From Paenisporosarcina quisquiliarum_A (GTDB lineage Bacteria; Bacillota; Bacilli; Bacillales_A; Planococcaceae), in NCBI RefSeq assembly GCF_043641925.1, contig NZ_JBHZRU010000004.1, positions 1 through 64,000 of the forward strand: a stretch of 64,000 bases of DNA. Reading direction: 5' to 3'. The notes beneath the pieces were generated by a model that was not told the DNA's origin, made no database searches, and saw nothing but the letters and a program-made list of their open reading frames with translations. The position numbers and the translations under genes are program-made. This document shows positions 7,860 to 17,107 of the stretch, piece by piece; positions within the stretch are counted from its first letter, which is position 1, and every line of letters begins with the position of its first letter.

Positions 7860-9111
7860 ATTGATGGATAGCCCGTGGTTTTTGCGAATCACAGCGCTGC
7901 TTCTAGCCATGCTTTTGTTTCTCTCGGCTAAATCAGGAGACGAAAGCTTAAATGCAGCAAATAGCGGCAATATGACAGATATTATTCGCGATATTCCTGT
8001 AGAGGTGTATTACGATGATGATAATTTAGTTGTTACTGGAGTTCCTGAAACGGTTGATATGACAATTGAAGGGCCAACTTCGTTTGTGCAAACAGCGAAG
8101 CAATTAAAGGATTTTACGGTATTTGTAGATTTGCGAAATTTAAATATGGGTGAACACGAAGTGATGGTACAAGTGGAAAACCTGTATGAAAAAGTAGAGT
8201 CCAAATTAGATCCAGCCTATATTGAAGTGAATATAGAAGAAAAAGTGACCAGAGAATTACGGGTGGATCCAGAGTTTAATGAACGTTTACTCGCAGAAAA
8301 TTTTGTGGTGACGAGCATGAAATCTAGTCCGGAACGTGTTCAAATCACGGGTGCAAAAAGCGTTATTGAAAGCATTAGTTATGTCAAAGCAACTGTTGGT
8401 GGAGATCAAGGTCTAAATGAGACATTTACACAAGAAGCAAGTGTCAAAGTTTTGGACAAGGACCTGTCAAAACTGAATGTTACCATTGAGCCTGCAGAAG
8501 TTGAGGTTACAGTTGAAATTGAAGAATATAGCAGAGAGATTCCAATTTCTCTTCAGCAATCAGGTACGATTAAAGACGGTGTAGTGATTAATGAATTAAC
8601 ACCAAAAACTAAGACTGTTCGAGTATTTGGTAATAAAGCAGTCATCGACAGTCTTGATACACTTCCACTAGAGGTAGATGTTAGCACCTTGGAAAAATCG
8701 GGCACAATTAAAGTGAAAATCCCTGTTCCAAAAGGTGTGTCAAGAATATCTAAAGAAGAGATAGAAGTAGCGGCGGATGTTACGCCTGCTCCTGTGGATG
8801 AAGAAATAATTGAAGATGATAGTGCTTTAATTGAGTCACGAAATTTTGAAGATGTTAATATAGTGGTTCGAGGTTTAACTGAATCCGATTCGTATTCATT
8901 TCTAGAACCTGAGAATGGACAGATATTATTAACTGTAAAAGGTCTGAATACGTACCTCGATGCTTTAGAAGAAAAAGATTTTCAATTATACGTAGACGCA
9001 AGTGACGCCCTAGCGGGTGAGAATCAATTAGATGTTCAAGTAGAAGGTTTAGAAGATGGAACCTGGACTGTTTCATCGCCGATTATCACTGTTAACGTTG
9101 AGCGCACTTAA
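7852..9111 (+). CDS. cdaR: CdaA regulator CdaR (YbbR repeats)
   Basis: 419 residues. One N-terminal membrane segment (about 8-25) anchors an extracytoplasmic region made of successive YbbR domains, seen as repeated motifs such as VEVYYDDDNLVVTGVPETVD and PEFNERLLAENFVVTSMKSS. It is known to bind CdaA and modulate its activity. Its ATG lies behind GGAGGGGG inside the end of cdaA, implying translational coupling; glmM starts 28 bases after its stop. Confidence 0.94.
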   Translation: MDKLMDSPWFLRITALLLAMLLFLSAKSGDESLNAANSGNMTDIIRDIPVEVYYDDDNLVVTGVPETVDMTIEGPTSFVQTAKQLKDFTVFVDLRNLNMGEHEVMVQVENLYEKVESKLDPAYIEVNIEEKVTRELRVDPEFNERLLAENFVVTSMKSSPERVQITGAKSVIESISYVKATVGGDQGLNETFTQEASVKVLDKDLSKLNVTIEPAEVEVTVEIEEYSREIPISLQQSGTIKDGVVINELTPKTKTVRVFGNKAVIDSLDTLPLEVDVSTLEKSGTIKVKIPVPKGVSRISKEEIEVAADVTPAPVDEEIIEDDSALIESRNFEDVNIVVRGLTESDSYSFLEPENGQILLTVKGLNTYLDALEEKDFQLYVDASDALAGENQLDVQVEGLEDGTWTVSSPIITVNVERT

Positions 9112-9139
9112 GTTTGGTTTTTGAAGGAGAGAATATATA

Positions 9140-10492
9140 ATGGGTAAATATTTTGGAACTGACGGTGTACGTGGTGTCGCAAATAGCGAACTAACACCTG
9201 AATTAGCATTTAAATTAGGGCGTATCGGTGGATATGTGCTGACGAAAGGCGCAATTGATCGACCAAAAGTTTTAATTGGTCGCGATACACGTATTTCTGG
9301 TCATATGTTAGAAGGAGCACTTGTAGCGGGACTTCTTTCTGTTGGTGCAGAAGTAATGCGTTTAGGCGTAATCAGCACACCGGGAGTTTCATACTTAACT
9401 CGTGTAATGAGTGCTGAAGCGGGTGTTATGATTTCTGCTTCCCATAATCCGGTAGCAGATAACGGCATTAAATTCTTTGGTTCAGATGGTTTTAAATTGT
9501 CTGACGACCAAGAAGCGGAAATTGAAGCACTTCTTGATGCTGAAAATGATGAACTACCTCGACCGGTTGGTAAAGATTTAGGTTCTGTTACTGACTACTT
9601 CGAAGGTGGACAAAAATATATTAGTTATTTAAAACAAACTATAGATGAAGATTTCGTAGGCATTCATGTCGCTTTAGACTGTGCGCACGGTGCAACATCA
9701 TCTTTAGCAACTCACGTGTTTGCTGATTTAGATGCAGACCTTTCAACAATGGGCGCTTCACCAAACGGTTTAAATATCAATGAAGGTGTTGGATCTACAC
9801 ACCCAGAGGTATTGGCTAAGTACGTTGTAGATAAGGGTGCGAATGTTGGTCTTGCATTTGATGGAGATGGCGACCGATTAATTGCTGTTGATGAAAAAGG
9901 TCAAGTAGTCGATGGTGATCAAATCATGTATATTTGTGCGAAGCATTTGCACAAAGAAGGTCGTTTGAAGCATGATACAGTTGTTTCTACTGTGATGAGT
10001 AACATGGGCTTCTATAAAGCCATTGAATCTCATGGCATGAAGAGTGTCCAAACAGCAGTTGGTGATCGCTATGTAGTAGAAGAAATGAAAAACAGCGGTT
10101 ACAACTTAGGCGGCGAACAATCAGGACATATTGTCTTCTTAGACTATAATACTACTGGTGATGGCTTATTAACGGGTCTTCAACTTGTTAATATCATGAA
10201 AATAACAGGTAAAAAATTGTCGGATCTAGCAGCTGAAATGACGATATTCCCACAAAAACTAGTGAATGTTCGTGTAACCGACAAGCATGGTGTTACGGAC
10301 AATGCAACAGTTGCAGCAGTAATCGCTGAAGTAGAAGCTGAAATGGCTGGAAACGGACGTGTACTTGTTCGTCCTTCTGGAACTGAGCCTCTAGTGCGAG
10401 TGATGGTTGAAGCTTCAACAAAAGAAGATTGCGAACGCTACGTTGAACGTATTGCAGAAGTTGTGCGTACAGAAATGGGCTTAGCAGAATAA
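9140..10492 (+). CDS. glmM: Phosphoglucosamine mutase
   Basis: 450 residues, the normal length. Interconverts glucosamine-6-phosphate and glucosamine-1-phosphate for peptidoglycan precursors. It starts GKYFGTDGVRGVAN. The phosphoserine loop SASHNP has its serine at 101. The metal loop DGDGDR is at 241-246, and the C-terminal VRPSGTEPLVRVM phosphate-binding loop is present. Third gene of the cdaA operon; a terminator follows. In relatives GlmM also binds and inhibits CdaA. Confidence 0.97.
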   Translation: MGKYFGTDGVRGVANSELTPELAFKLGRIGGYVLTKGAIDRPKVLIGRDTRISGHMLEGALVAGLLSVGAEVMRLGVISTPGVSYLTRVMSAEAGVMISASHNPVADNGIKFFGSDGFKLSDDQEAEIEALLDAENDELPRPVGKDLGSVTDYFEGGQKYISYLKQTIDEDFVGIHVALDCAHGATSSLATHVFADLDADLSTMGASPNGLNINEGVGSTHPEVLAKYVVDKGANVGLAFDGDGDRLIAVDEKGQVVDGDQIMYICAKHLHKEGRLKHDTVVSTVMSNMGFYKAIESHGMKSVQTAVGDRYVVEEMKNSGYNLGGEQSGHIVFLDYNTTGDGLLTGLQLVNIMKITGKKLSDLAAEMTIFPQKLVNVRVTDKHGVTDNATVAAVIAEVEAEMAGNGRVLVRPSGTEPLVRVMVEASTKEDCERYVERIAEVVRTEMGLAE

Positions 10493-10500
10493 GAATTGAA

Positions 10501-10540
10501 ACCAGTTTTCTCTTTTTGAGAGAACTGGTTTTTTCTTTTT
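10501..10540 (+). terminator. cdaA-cdaR-glmM terminator
   Basis: ACCAGTTTTCTC / GAGAGAACTGGT stem with a long T-run directly after glmM. Confidence 0.88.
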
Positions 10541-10594
10541 GTCTGAAAATTTGTTACGATAGTCGAAAGACTTTAATTTCAAGGGGGATTTTCA

Positions 10595-12199
10595 ATGGAT
10601 TATCTATATCAGCCTTATGCAGCAAAACGTAATACCGTTTTTTCAAAAAAGGGAATGGTCGCAACTTCGCAACCACTGGCAGCTCAAGCGGGCTTAGAAA
10701 TATTACAAAAAGGTGGCAACGCGATTGATGCAGCTATTGCAACAGCTGCAGCGCTAACTGTTGTGGAACCAACATCAAACGGTATTGGTGGAGATGCATT
10801 TGCACTTGTTTGGACAAAGGATAAACTGCATGGCTTAAATGCCTCAGGTCCAGCACCAAAGTCCATATCAGCTAAAGCAATCCGAGAGAAGGGACATGAA
10901 AAAATGCCTGTATTCGGTGTGATTCCTGTTACTGTTCCAGGAGTACCTGCTGCTTGGGCAGAATTATCGGAGCGTTTTGGGAAGCTTTCATTAAATGAAG
11001 TTTTAGCACCCGCTATCAGATATGCAGAAGAAGGCTATCCGTTAACACCAATTCTAGGGAAGTACTGGAAGCTAGCATATGAGAAGTACAAAACAACGTT
11101 TACTTCTGCAGAATTTGCTTCTTGGTTTGAGACATTTGCACCGAATGACCGTGCACCAGAAATCGGAGAAATGTGGTCTTCACCTGGACATGCGAGTACA
11201 CTTCGTTCAATTGCACAAACCAATGCACGTTCTTTTTATGATGGCGAGCTTGCTGACAAAATTGATGCTTTTATGAATAAACATGATGGCTATTTATCGA
11301 AAGAAGATTTAGTGAGCTATAAACCAGAATGGGTCGAGCCTGTATCAGCCAATTATCGTGGATATGATGTATGGGAAATTCCACCGAATGGTCAAGGTAT
11401 GATCGCATTGATGGCTCTGAATTTATATAAACAACTACAAAAACCTGTGTGGGAAAATGCCGATACATATCACCAACAAATTGAGTCAATGAAACTGGCA
11501 TTTACGGATGGCCAAGCCTTTATCACTGAACGGGACGACATGCCCATCTCGACGGAAAACTTGTTATCAGAGGACTATGCAGTAAAACGTGCGAGTGGAA
11601 TTCAAGAGCGAGCGTCTACACCTGAACCAATGGAATTACCGAAGGGTGGAACCGTGTATTTAGCTGCAGCCGATGAAGAAGGAAATATGATTTCATATAT
11701 TCAAAGTAATTACATGGGATTCGGCTCAGGAATTGTCATACCAGGTACAGGCATATCCTTGCAAAATCGTGGTCATGACTTCTCATTAGATGACGCACAT
11801 CCAAATGTTTTGAAGCCAGGGAAACGAACATATCATACCATTATTCCTGGATTCTTAACGAAAGATGGGCAAGCCGTGGGTCCATTCGGTGTCATGGGAG
11901 GATATATGCAACCGCAGGGGCATTTCCAAGTCGTTGTGAATACTGTAGATTATCTACTGAATCCACAAGCTGCTCTTGATATGCCGCGTTGGCAATGGAT
12001 GCAAGGCAAAACTGTTCTTGTTGAGCCAGAGTTTCCAAATCAGCTAGCACAGGCTTTAGCAAGAAAAGGGCACCAAATCCAAGTTGCTACAGACACCGGT
12101 AGTTTTGGACGCGGTCAAATTATTTGGCGAAACCCTGAAACAGGAGTCCTGCAAGGTGGTACAGAATCACGAACAGATGGTTCGATTGCTACTTGGTAA
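10595..12199 (+). CDS. Gamma-glutamyltransferase family protein (YwrD-like)
   Basis: 534 residues, an N-terminal-nucleophile hydrolase. The predicted self-cleavage nucleophile is Thr353 in KGGTVYLAAADEEGN, with the family SNGIGGDAFALVW block near residue 65 and GGYMQPQGH near the end. There is no signal peptide, so unlike secreted Ggt it is probably cytoplasmic, as in the B. subtilis YwrD group. It would hydrolyse or transfer gamma-glutamyl groups. It is flanked by terminators and thus monocistronic. The substrate is unknown. Confidence 0.85.
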   Translation: MDYLYQPYAAKRNTVFSKKGMVATSQPLAAQAGLEILQKGGNAIDAAIATAAALTVVEPTSNGIGGDAFALVWTKDKLHGLNASGPAPKSISAKAIREKGHEKMPVFGVIPVTVPGVPAAWAELSERFGKLSLNEVLAPAIRYAEEGYPLTPILGKYWKLAYEKYKTTFTSAEFASWFETFAPNDRAPEIGEMWSSPGHASTLRSIAQTNARSFYDGELADKIDAFMNKHDGYLSKEDLVSYKPEWVEPVSANYRGYDVWEIPPNGQGMIALMALNLYKQLQKPVWENADTYHQQIESMKLAFTDGQAFITERDDMPISTENLLSEDYAVKRASGIQERASTPEPMELPKGGTVYLAAADEEGNMISYIQSNYMGFGSGIVIPGTGISLQNRGHDFSLDDAHPNVLKPGKRTYHTIIPGFLTKDGQAVGPFGVMGGYMQPQGHFQVVVNTVDYLLNPQAALDMPRWQWMQGKTVLVEPEFPNQLAQALARKGHQIQVATDTGSFGRGQIIWRNPETGVLQGGTESRTDGSIATW

Positions 12200-12207
12200 A
12201 CATGCTG

Positions 12208-12244
12208 ACACGATTGTCTTGTGATGGAGACAATCGTGTTTTTT
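12208..12244 (+). terminator. Terminator of the gamma-glutamyltransferase gene
   Basis: ACACGATTGTC / GACAATCGTGT with six or more T. Confidence 0.88.
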
Positions 12245-12356
12245 AGTGACTCGGTACTCAGATTTCAATTCTTTTAATAAAACCATAAAACTAGTAAAGT
12301 ATGGAAATCTGCTTAAATAGGTTTTTAGGTATCATGCCATGGGTATAAGTACTTTA

Positions 12357-12385
12357 TTGACGTTTGTGCGTGAATTCAGTATGAT
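12357..12385 (+). promoter_or_regulatory. Sigma-A promoter of glmS
   Basis: TTGACG at 12357-12362, 17-base spacer, TATGAT at 12380-12385. It lies about 95 bases before the ribozyme cleavage site, giving a roughly 320-base leader. The leader start also has TGACGTA / TACGTCA, an inverted repeat at about 12394-12430. Confidence 0.75.
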
Positions 12386-12480
12386 AGGTGTGCTGACGTA
12401 ACTGTAAGTCATTGACAACTGACTACGTCACCGTGCAAAAGGAGTGAAAAAACGCACGTCAAAAATAGGAAAACAATGAT

Positions 12481-12636
12481 AGCGCCTGAGCTGAAGAAAT
12501 CGGACGAAATGGATCTTCAGCAGACGAGGAGGAGGAGTATCGAAGATTCGGCGGATACCTCCCGGCCGCGATGCCCGGTCGTAATTCTTGTTCTTAAACC
12601 GTAAAAGTGATTTTGCGATTAAAGGAAGAAGAGGGC
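12481..12636 (+). ncRNA. glmS ribozyme riboswitch
   Basis: Matches the glmS ribozyme core: A|GCGCCTGAGC at the cleavage site (between 12481 and 12482), GACGAGGAGGAGG, ATCGAAGATTCGGCGGATACC and CTCCCGGCCG. The RNA self-cleaves when glucosamine-6-phosphate binds, which destabilises the glmS message. It is placed directly upstream of glmS, product and regulator matching. The 3' limit is approximate. Confidence 0.95.
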
Positions 12637-12644
12637 ACATCTAC

Positions 12645-12677
12645 AGCGTCTGCACGCTTTGCAGGACGCTTATTTTT
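12645..12677 (+). promoter_or_regulatory. Hairpin with T-run between ribozyme and glmS start
   Basis: AGCGTC-TGCA / TGCA-G-GACGCT (10 pairs, one bulged G) followed by TATTTTT. It looks like an intrinsic terminator yet sits between the ribozyme and the glmS ribosome site. It could attenuate, or stabilise the RNA after cleavage. Confidence 0.5.
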
Positions 12678-12709
12678 GATGAATTTAAACTATTGGAGGA
12701 TTATATATT

Positions 12710-14512
12710 ATGTGTGGAATTGTTGGATACATTGGAGAATTAGATTCGAAAGAGATTTTATTAAAAGGCTTAGAAAAATTAGAGTACCGTGGATACGATT
12801 CAGCCGGTATTGCTGTTCGTAATGAAGATGGTGTTACTGTATTTAAAGAAAAAGGCCGTATTGCTGACTTGCGTGAAGCAGTTGAACTAGATGTTCACGC
12901 TAAAACAGGTATTGGACATACACGTTGGGCAACACATGGTGTGCCGAATCAGTTAAACGCTCATCCACACCAAAGTGAATCAGCACGTTTTACATTGGTT
13001 CATAATGGTGTAATTGAAAACTATCATTTATTACAAAAAGAATATTTACCTGGTGTTGAGATGAAGTCTGATACAGATACAGAAGTCATTGTTCAACTAA
13101 TCGAGAAGTTCTCTAAAGATGGCATGACAACGGGTGAAGCATTCCGTAAAACATTGTCACTTTTACACGGGTCGTATGCGATTGCTTTATTAGATTCAGA
13201 AGAAGCGCAAACGATTTTTGTTGCAAAAAACAAGAGTCCGTTATTAGTTGGACTTGGAGAAGATTTTAATGTTGTTGCTTCAGACGCGATGGCAATGTTG
13301 CAAGTAACGAACCAATACGTGGAACTTCACGATCAAGAAATGGTAATAGTTAAAAAAGAGTCTGTTGAAATTCAAAAATTAGATGGGTCTGTCATCGAGC
13401 GCGAATCATATACGGCTGAATTAGATATGAGCGACATCGAAAAAGGCACATATCCTCACTATATGTTAAAAGAAATTGACGAGCAGCCAGCTGTAATGCG
13501 TAAAATCATTCAAGCATACCAAAATGAAAATGGTAATCTTGAAATCGACGAAGCTATTTTAACGGCTTTGAATGAAGCGGATCGTATGTATATCATTGCA
13601 GCTGGAACGAGCTATCACGCTGGGTTAGTTGGGAAAGAATACTTCGAAAAAATTGCTGGAATCCCTGTAGAAGTTCATATTTCAAGTGAGTTCGGTTACA
13701 ACATGCCGTTACTATCTGAAAAGCCGTTGTTCATGTTCATCACGCAATCAGGTGAAACAGCAGATAGCCGTCAAGTTCTAGTGAAAATCAAAGAACTTGG
13801 TCACCCAACATTAACAGTAACAAACGTGAAGGGATCTACGCTATCTCGTGAAGCAGACCACACGTTGTTATTACATGCAGGTCCTGAAATTGCTGTAGCT
13901 TCTACAAAGGCATATACAGCACAAATCGCGGTTCTTGCATTAACAGCAGCAGTTGCAGGGAAAAAAGCGGGACGTGAGGTCGATTTCGATATCGTTCAAG
14001 AGTTAGGGATCGTGGCAAATGCTATTCAGGCAATGGTTGATTCTAAAGAAGAAATGGAGCAAATCGCTCGAGACTTCTTATCAACAACTCGCAATGCATT
14101 CTTCATCGGTCGTAACTTGGACTTTGCTGTCAGCATGGAAGGCGCATTGAAACTAAAAGAGATTTCTTACATTCAAGCAGAAGGATTCGCTGGTGGCGAA
14201 TTGAAACACGGAACGATTGCCCTAATCGAAGACGGTACGCCAATCTTCGCTCTTGCGACTCAAAAAGCAGTGAGCTTGAACATTCGCGGAAACGTAAAAG
14301 AAGTAGTAGCTCGTGGAGCAAATCCGTGTATTATTGCAATGGAAGGCATGGAAGAAGAAGGCGACACATTGGTATTACCAAAAGTGCATCCTTTACTAAC
14401 ACCACTAGTGTCTGTTATTCCATTACAACTGATCAGTTACTACGCAGCACTTCACCGCGACTGTGACGTTGATAAGCCAAGAAACTTAGCTAAATCAGTT
14501 ACGGTTGAATAG
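12710..14512 (+). CDS. glmS: Glutamine-fructose-6-phosphate aminotransferase
   Basis: 600 residues. Begins MCGIVGYIGELD, so Cys2 becomes the N-terminal nucleophile of the glutaminase domain (about 2-220). Two SIS sugar-isomerase domains follow (about 280-420 and 455-590), and the C-terminus ends DKPRNLAKSVTVE. It makes glucosamine-6-phosphate, the entry step to UDP-GlcNAc. The start has a GGAGG site. Expression is under the upstream ribozyme. Confidence 0.98.
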   Translation: MCGIVGYIGELDSKEILLKGLEKLEYRGYDSAGIAVRNEDGVTVFKEKGRIADLREAVELDVHAKTGIGHTRWATHGVPNQLNAHPHQSESARFTLVHNGVIENYHLLQKEYLPGVEMKSDTDTEVIVQLIEKFSKDGMTTGEAFRKTLSLLHGSYAIALLDSEEAQTIFVAKNKSPLLVGLGEDFNVVASDAMAMLQVTNQYVELHDQEMVIVKKESVEIQKLDGSVIERESYTAELDMSDIEKGTYPHYMLKEIDEQPAVMRKIIQAYQNENGNLEIDEAILTALNEADRMYIIAAGTSYHAGLVGKEYFEKIAGIPVEVHISSEFGYNMPLLSEKPLFMFITQSGETADSRQVLVKIKELGHPTLTVTNVKGSTLSREADHTLLLHAGPEIAVASTKAYTAQIAVLALTAAVAGKKAGREVDFDIVQELGIVANAIQAMVDSKEEMEQIARDFLSTTRNAFFIGRNLDFAVSMEGALKLKEISYIQAEGFAGGELKHGTIALIEDGTPIFALATQKAVSLNIRGNVKEVVARGANPCIIAMEGMEEEGDTLVLPKVHPLLTPLVSVIPLQLISYYAALHRDCDVDKPRNLAKSVTVE

Positions 14513-14563
14513 GATTTAAATACTGATTGATTTATATAGTAGATTTGATTAGAAATTTGCCCA

Positions 14564-14605
14564 ATACACCCCGTTAGATATGAATCTAACGGGGTGTATT
14601 TTTAT
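14564..14605 (+). terminator. glmS terminator
   Basis: Strong stem ATACACCCCGTTAGA / TCTAACGGGGTGTAT with a T-run, about 50 bases after the glmS stop. Confidence 0.92.
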
Positions 14606-14762
14606 GTCTAAAAGAAAAATGAATATTGTGAATAACCAAATTTTTATATATGATGGTTGAATGATATAGAAAAATTGGTAATTACTGATTGATAGAATCA
14701 TATTTCAGATAGAGATTAGAATATGCTGTTCTTTAAAAGAATTTTTTGCTTGGGGGATATGT

Positions 14763-15881
14763 ATGTGGAACATGTTAAAGACCTTTTTTGTCCTAGAGAG
14801 ATCAAATAAAAGAAATATTTTCGCATGTATTAGTGTGGCCTTATTTGTATTTGGGTTGATGTTTTTCGTGAAAACGGAGGATTTAGGAAATGCGGTTAAA
14901 GAAAAATCGGGTGAATATCAATCATTATCTTCTGCGTTGAGTCAATATCAAAATGTTGATGCTACAGATAGTGGGAATGGGAGTAATCTATATAAAAATT
15001 TAGTGCTCCAGCAACTATTAGTATCTAAGCAAAGAATGGCCATAAAAATGAATCGACCAGAGTTGTTTATGGATGCAGCGATTGAACTCGCTGATTTAAG
15101 AACTAAATCCTTTGGTATGGAGGGCTTTGACAATGTAGAGAGTTATCTACCTTCGAAAATAGAAAATCAGTTGGATCGAGTGTTTTATGACTATATGAAT
15201 CAACCGGGAATTCCTTTATCGATAGATTCTTTAACATACTTTCAATTTCTATCCTATTTATTTGTAGTGTTAGGCTCGGTGTGGTTTGTTTTTATAAGTA
15301 TTTATACATGTGGAATCATGATAGAAGATTTTCAACATACGTCATTAATCAAGGGTTATCCGATTACGTTCGATAAGTATGTGATCGCTAAATGTATCGC
15401 AACAATGCTTATAGTAGGTGTATTTATTGTAGAGTTATTTATTTTCAGCCTCCCATTGTTATTTTTTAAAGGAGCAGGAAATCCTTCTTATCCAATTCCA
15501 GTCTTTGATGGTGTATTTACCGTATATCCAATCTACAAGTACATAGGTGTAGCGCTACTATATATGATTCTTATCTCCATTTTCACAATTCTTCTATCAG
15601 TCATTCTGAATGTCTTATTGAAGAATATGTATTTGACGTTGTTTGTTGAATTGTTATTATTTATTGTCCCTATGCTATTTCCAAATTTGATGAATCTAAT
15701 TCCGTATAATCCATTTAACTATATGAATTTTTCTCACTTATTAAATGGGCAGACACTCGACCTCGCAAATCCCGTAGTCCTCAATACCACACATGGACTT
15801 ATTTATATCGGGATGAGTATTGTCTTAATGGTAGTCGCTGTAAAGTTCTTTTTGACTACTGGCAAACTAAAAAGGGTCTAG
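14763..15881 (+). CDS. ABC exporter permease 1 (ABC-2 type)
   Basis: 372 residues. One membrane helix at about 20-36, a large external loop of some 130 residues, then five helices from about 160 to the end. This layout fits an ABC-2-type permease. It is followed 4 bases later by a second permease and then an ATPase, so the three form one transporter operon. No lantibiotic or other biosynthetic gene is nearby; the substrate is unknown. The ATG lies behind TTGGGGGA. Confidence 0.75.
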   Translation: MWNMLKTFFVLERSNKRNIFACISVALFVFGLMFFVKTEDLGNAVKEKSGEYQSLSSALSQYQNVDATDSGNGSNLYKNLVLQQLLVSKQRMAIKMNRPELFMDAAIELADLRTKSFGMEGFDNVESYLPSKIENQLDRVFYDYMNQPGIPLSIDSLTYFQFLSYLFVVLGSVWFVFISIYTCGIMIEDFQHTSLIKGYPITFDKYVIAKCIATMLIVGVFIVELFIFSLPLLFFKGAGNPSYPIPVFDGVFTVYPIYKYIGVALLYMILISIFTILLSVILNVLLKNMYLTLFVELLLFIVPMLFPNLMNLIPYNPFNYMNFSHLLNGQTLDLANPVVLNTTHGLIYIGMSIVLMVVAVKFFLTTGKLKRV

Positions 15882-15885
15882 GAGA

Positions 15886-17085
15886 GTGAAAATTATGTGG
15901 GCATATTTTAAATTAGAATTTTTTCAATTCATTAGCAATAAAAAAAATATCGCCATTTACATCATTCTCCTTTTCTTTTCTTGCTATTTTGCAATAAAAA
16001 TAGCTCCAACCTATAATCCGATAGAAAAAGTTGATGTAAATGAAATTGAGGCTCGATATGAAACAAGGGAAGAATTTCTAAACAATGTTGTGATAAATGA
16101 TGGGACGCACCATTTAACCAGGTATGCGGCGGCAATATTTCCAAAATGGAACGAATACGATAAACAAAGATTAGATGCGATTGATCAGAACAATTTGAAA
16201 GAATATGCGGAGGCTACATATAAGTGGTATGCGTACTCTGATAACATGATTTTTTATCGTGGAGGCGGGGTTCTATACTACAATCCGGGGTATTACACAT
16301 TTGGAAATAATTATGCGACGATGGACGGGCACTTTGGATATTTATATAATGCAAGTCGTTACGAAGGGTATACAGAAGTCAATTCTGATTTAACTATCAA
16401 TATTTTCGAGGAACGGACTGCGTTACAAACCTTACAACGGTTATTAAACTCGTACATACCGTTAATTCTTATCGTGAGCTGTATACTCTTCACCGTGGAT
16501 ATTGTATTGAAGGATAGACGGCATCCAACGCTGTTACAAGGGTTACCACTATCAGATTGGCGAAAGTTGATGGTTAAAGGCGCCGTTTCCTTAATAGGTA
16601 GCGTTTTAGCAATAATCCCACTTTCGGTAGGTCTATTCATCATTGGTGTTCAAAATGGATTCGGTGATTTTGGTTTGCCTGTTCCTATTTATATAGCTGA
16701 TGATATCTTTTCTAATAGGATGATGTGGGAATATTTAATTCAAAACATGCTATTAATTATTTTCTGGTTTTCCCTTATTATTTCATTGGTATTACTTGCA
16801 AGTGTGATGTTAAAAAATGAGTTTGCAAATTTATTGGTAGCCAGCGTTTTAGTACTTGCAGAATTGATGTGTTTTACTAGAGGAATTGGTGCTATTAAAG
16901 ATTTTCATTGGTATCCAACGAGCTATGTTCAAGTTGGCCAGATTACTTCGGGGTATCGCAATTACCTCTACGCTTCCGAAGCCCTCACATTTGGAAATGG
17001 ACTAGTCATTATCGGATTGTGTACGTGTATGTTTCTGTTCTTCACTTTTTTAATAAGTAATCGAAGTAAGTTTAAACTACTTTAG
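15886..17085 (+). CDS. ABC exporter permease 2 (ABC-2 type)
   Basis: 399 residues with the same layout as the previous protein: one helix at about 20-36, a long external loop rich in Tyr and Asn (about 40-180), then a cluster of helices with RRHPTLLQGLPLSDWRK as a cytoplasmic loop. It is probably the partner subunit of a heterodimeric channel. It starts at GTG or the nearby in-frame ATG (15895); the GGAGAG site favours 15886. The shared fold suggests duplication of one ancestral permease. Confidence 0.72.
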   Translation: MKIMWAYFKLEFFQFISNKKNIAIYIILLFFSCYFAIKIAPTYNPIEKVDVNEIEARYETREEFLNNVVINDGTHHLTRYAAAIFPKWNEYDKQRLDAIDQNNLKEYAEATYKWYAYSDNMIFYRGGGVLYYNPGYYTFGNNYATMDGHFGYLYNASRYEGYTEVNSDLTINIFEERTALQTLQRLLNSYIPLILIVSCILFTVDIVLKDRRHPTLLQGLPLSDWRKLMVKGAVSLIGSVLAIIPLSVGLFIIGVQNGFGDFGLPVPIYIADDIFSNRMMWEYLIQNMLLIIFWFSLIISLVLLASVMLKNEFANLLVASVLVLAELMCFTRGIGAIKDFHWYPTSYVQVGQITSGYRNYLYASEALTFGNGLVIIGLCTCMFLFFTFLISNRSKFKLL

Positions 17086-17107
17086 CGGGTAGAGATGGAG
17101 GGAAGAC

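Noticed and set aside
12428..12822. Frames across the glmS leader
   Set aside because: They cross the ribozyme and the true glmS start; the RNA structure explains the sequence.
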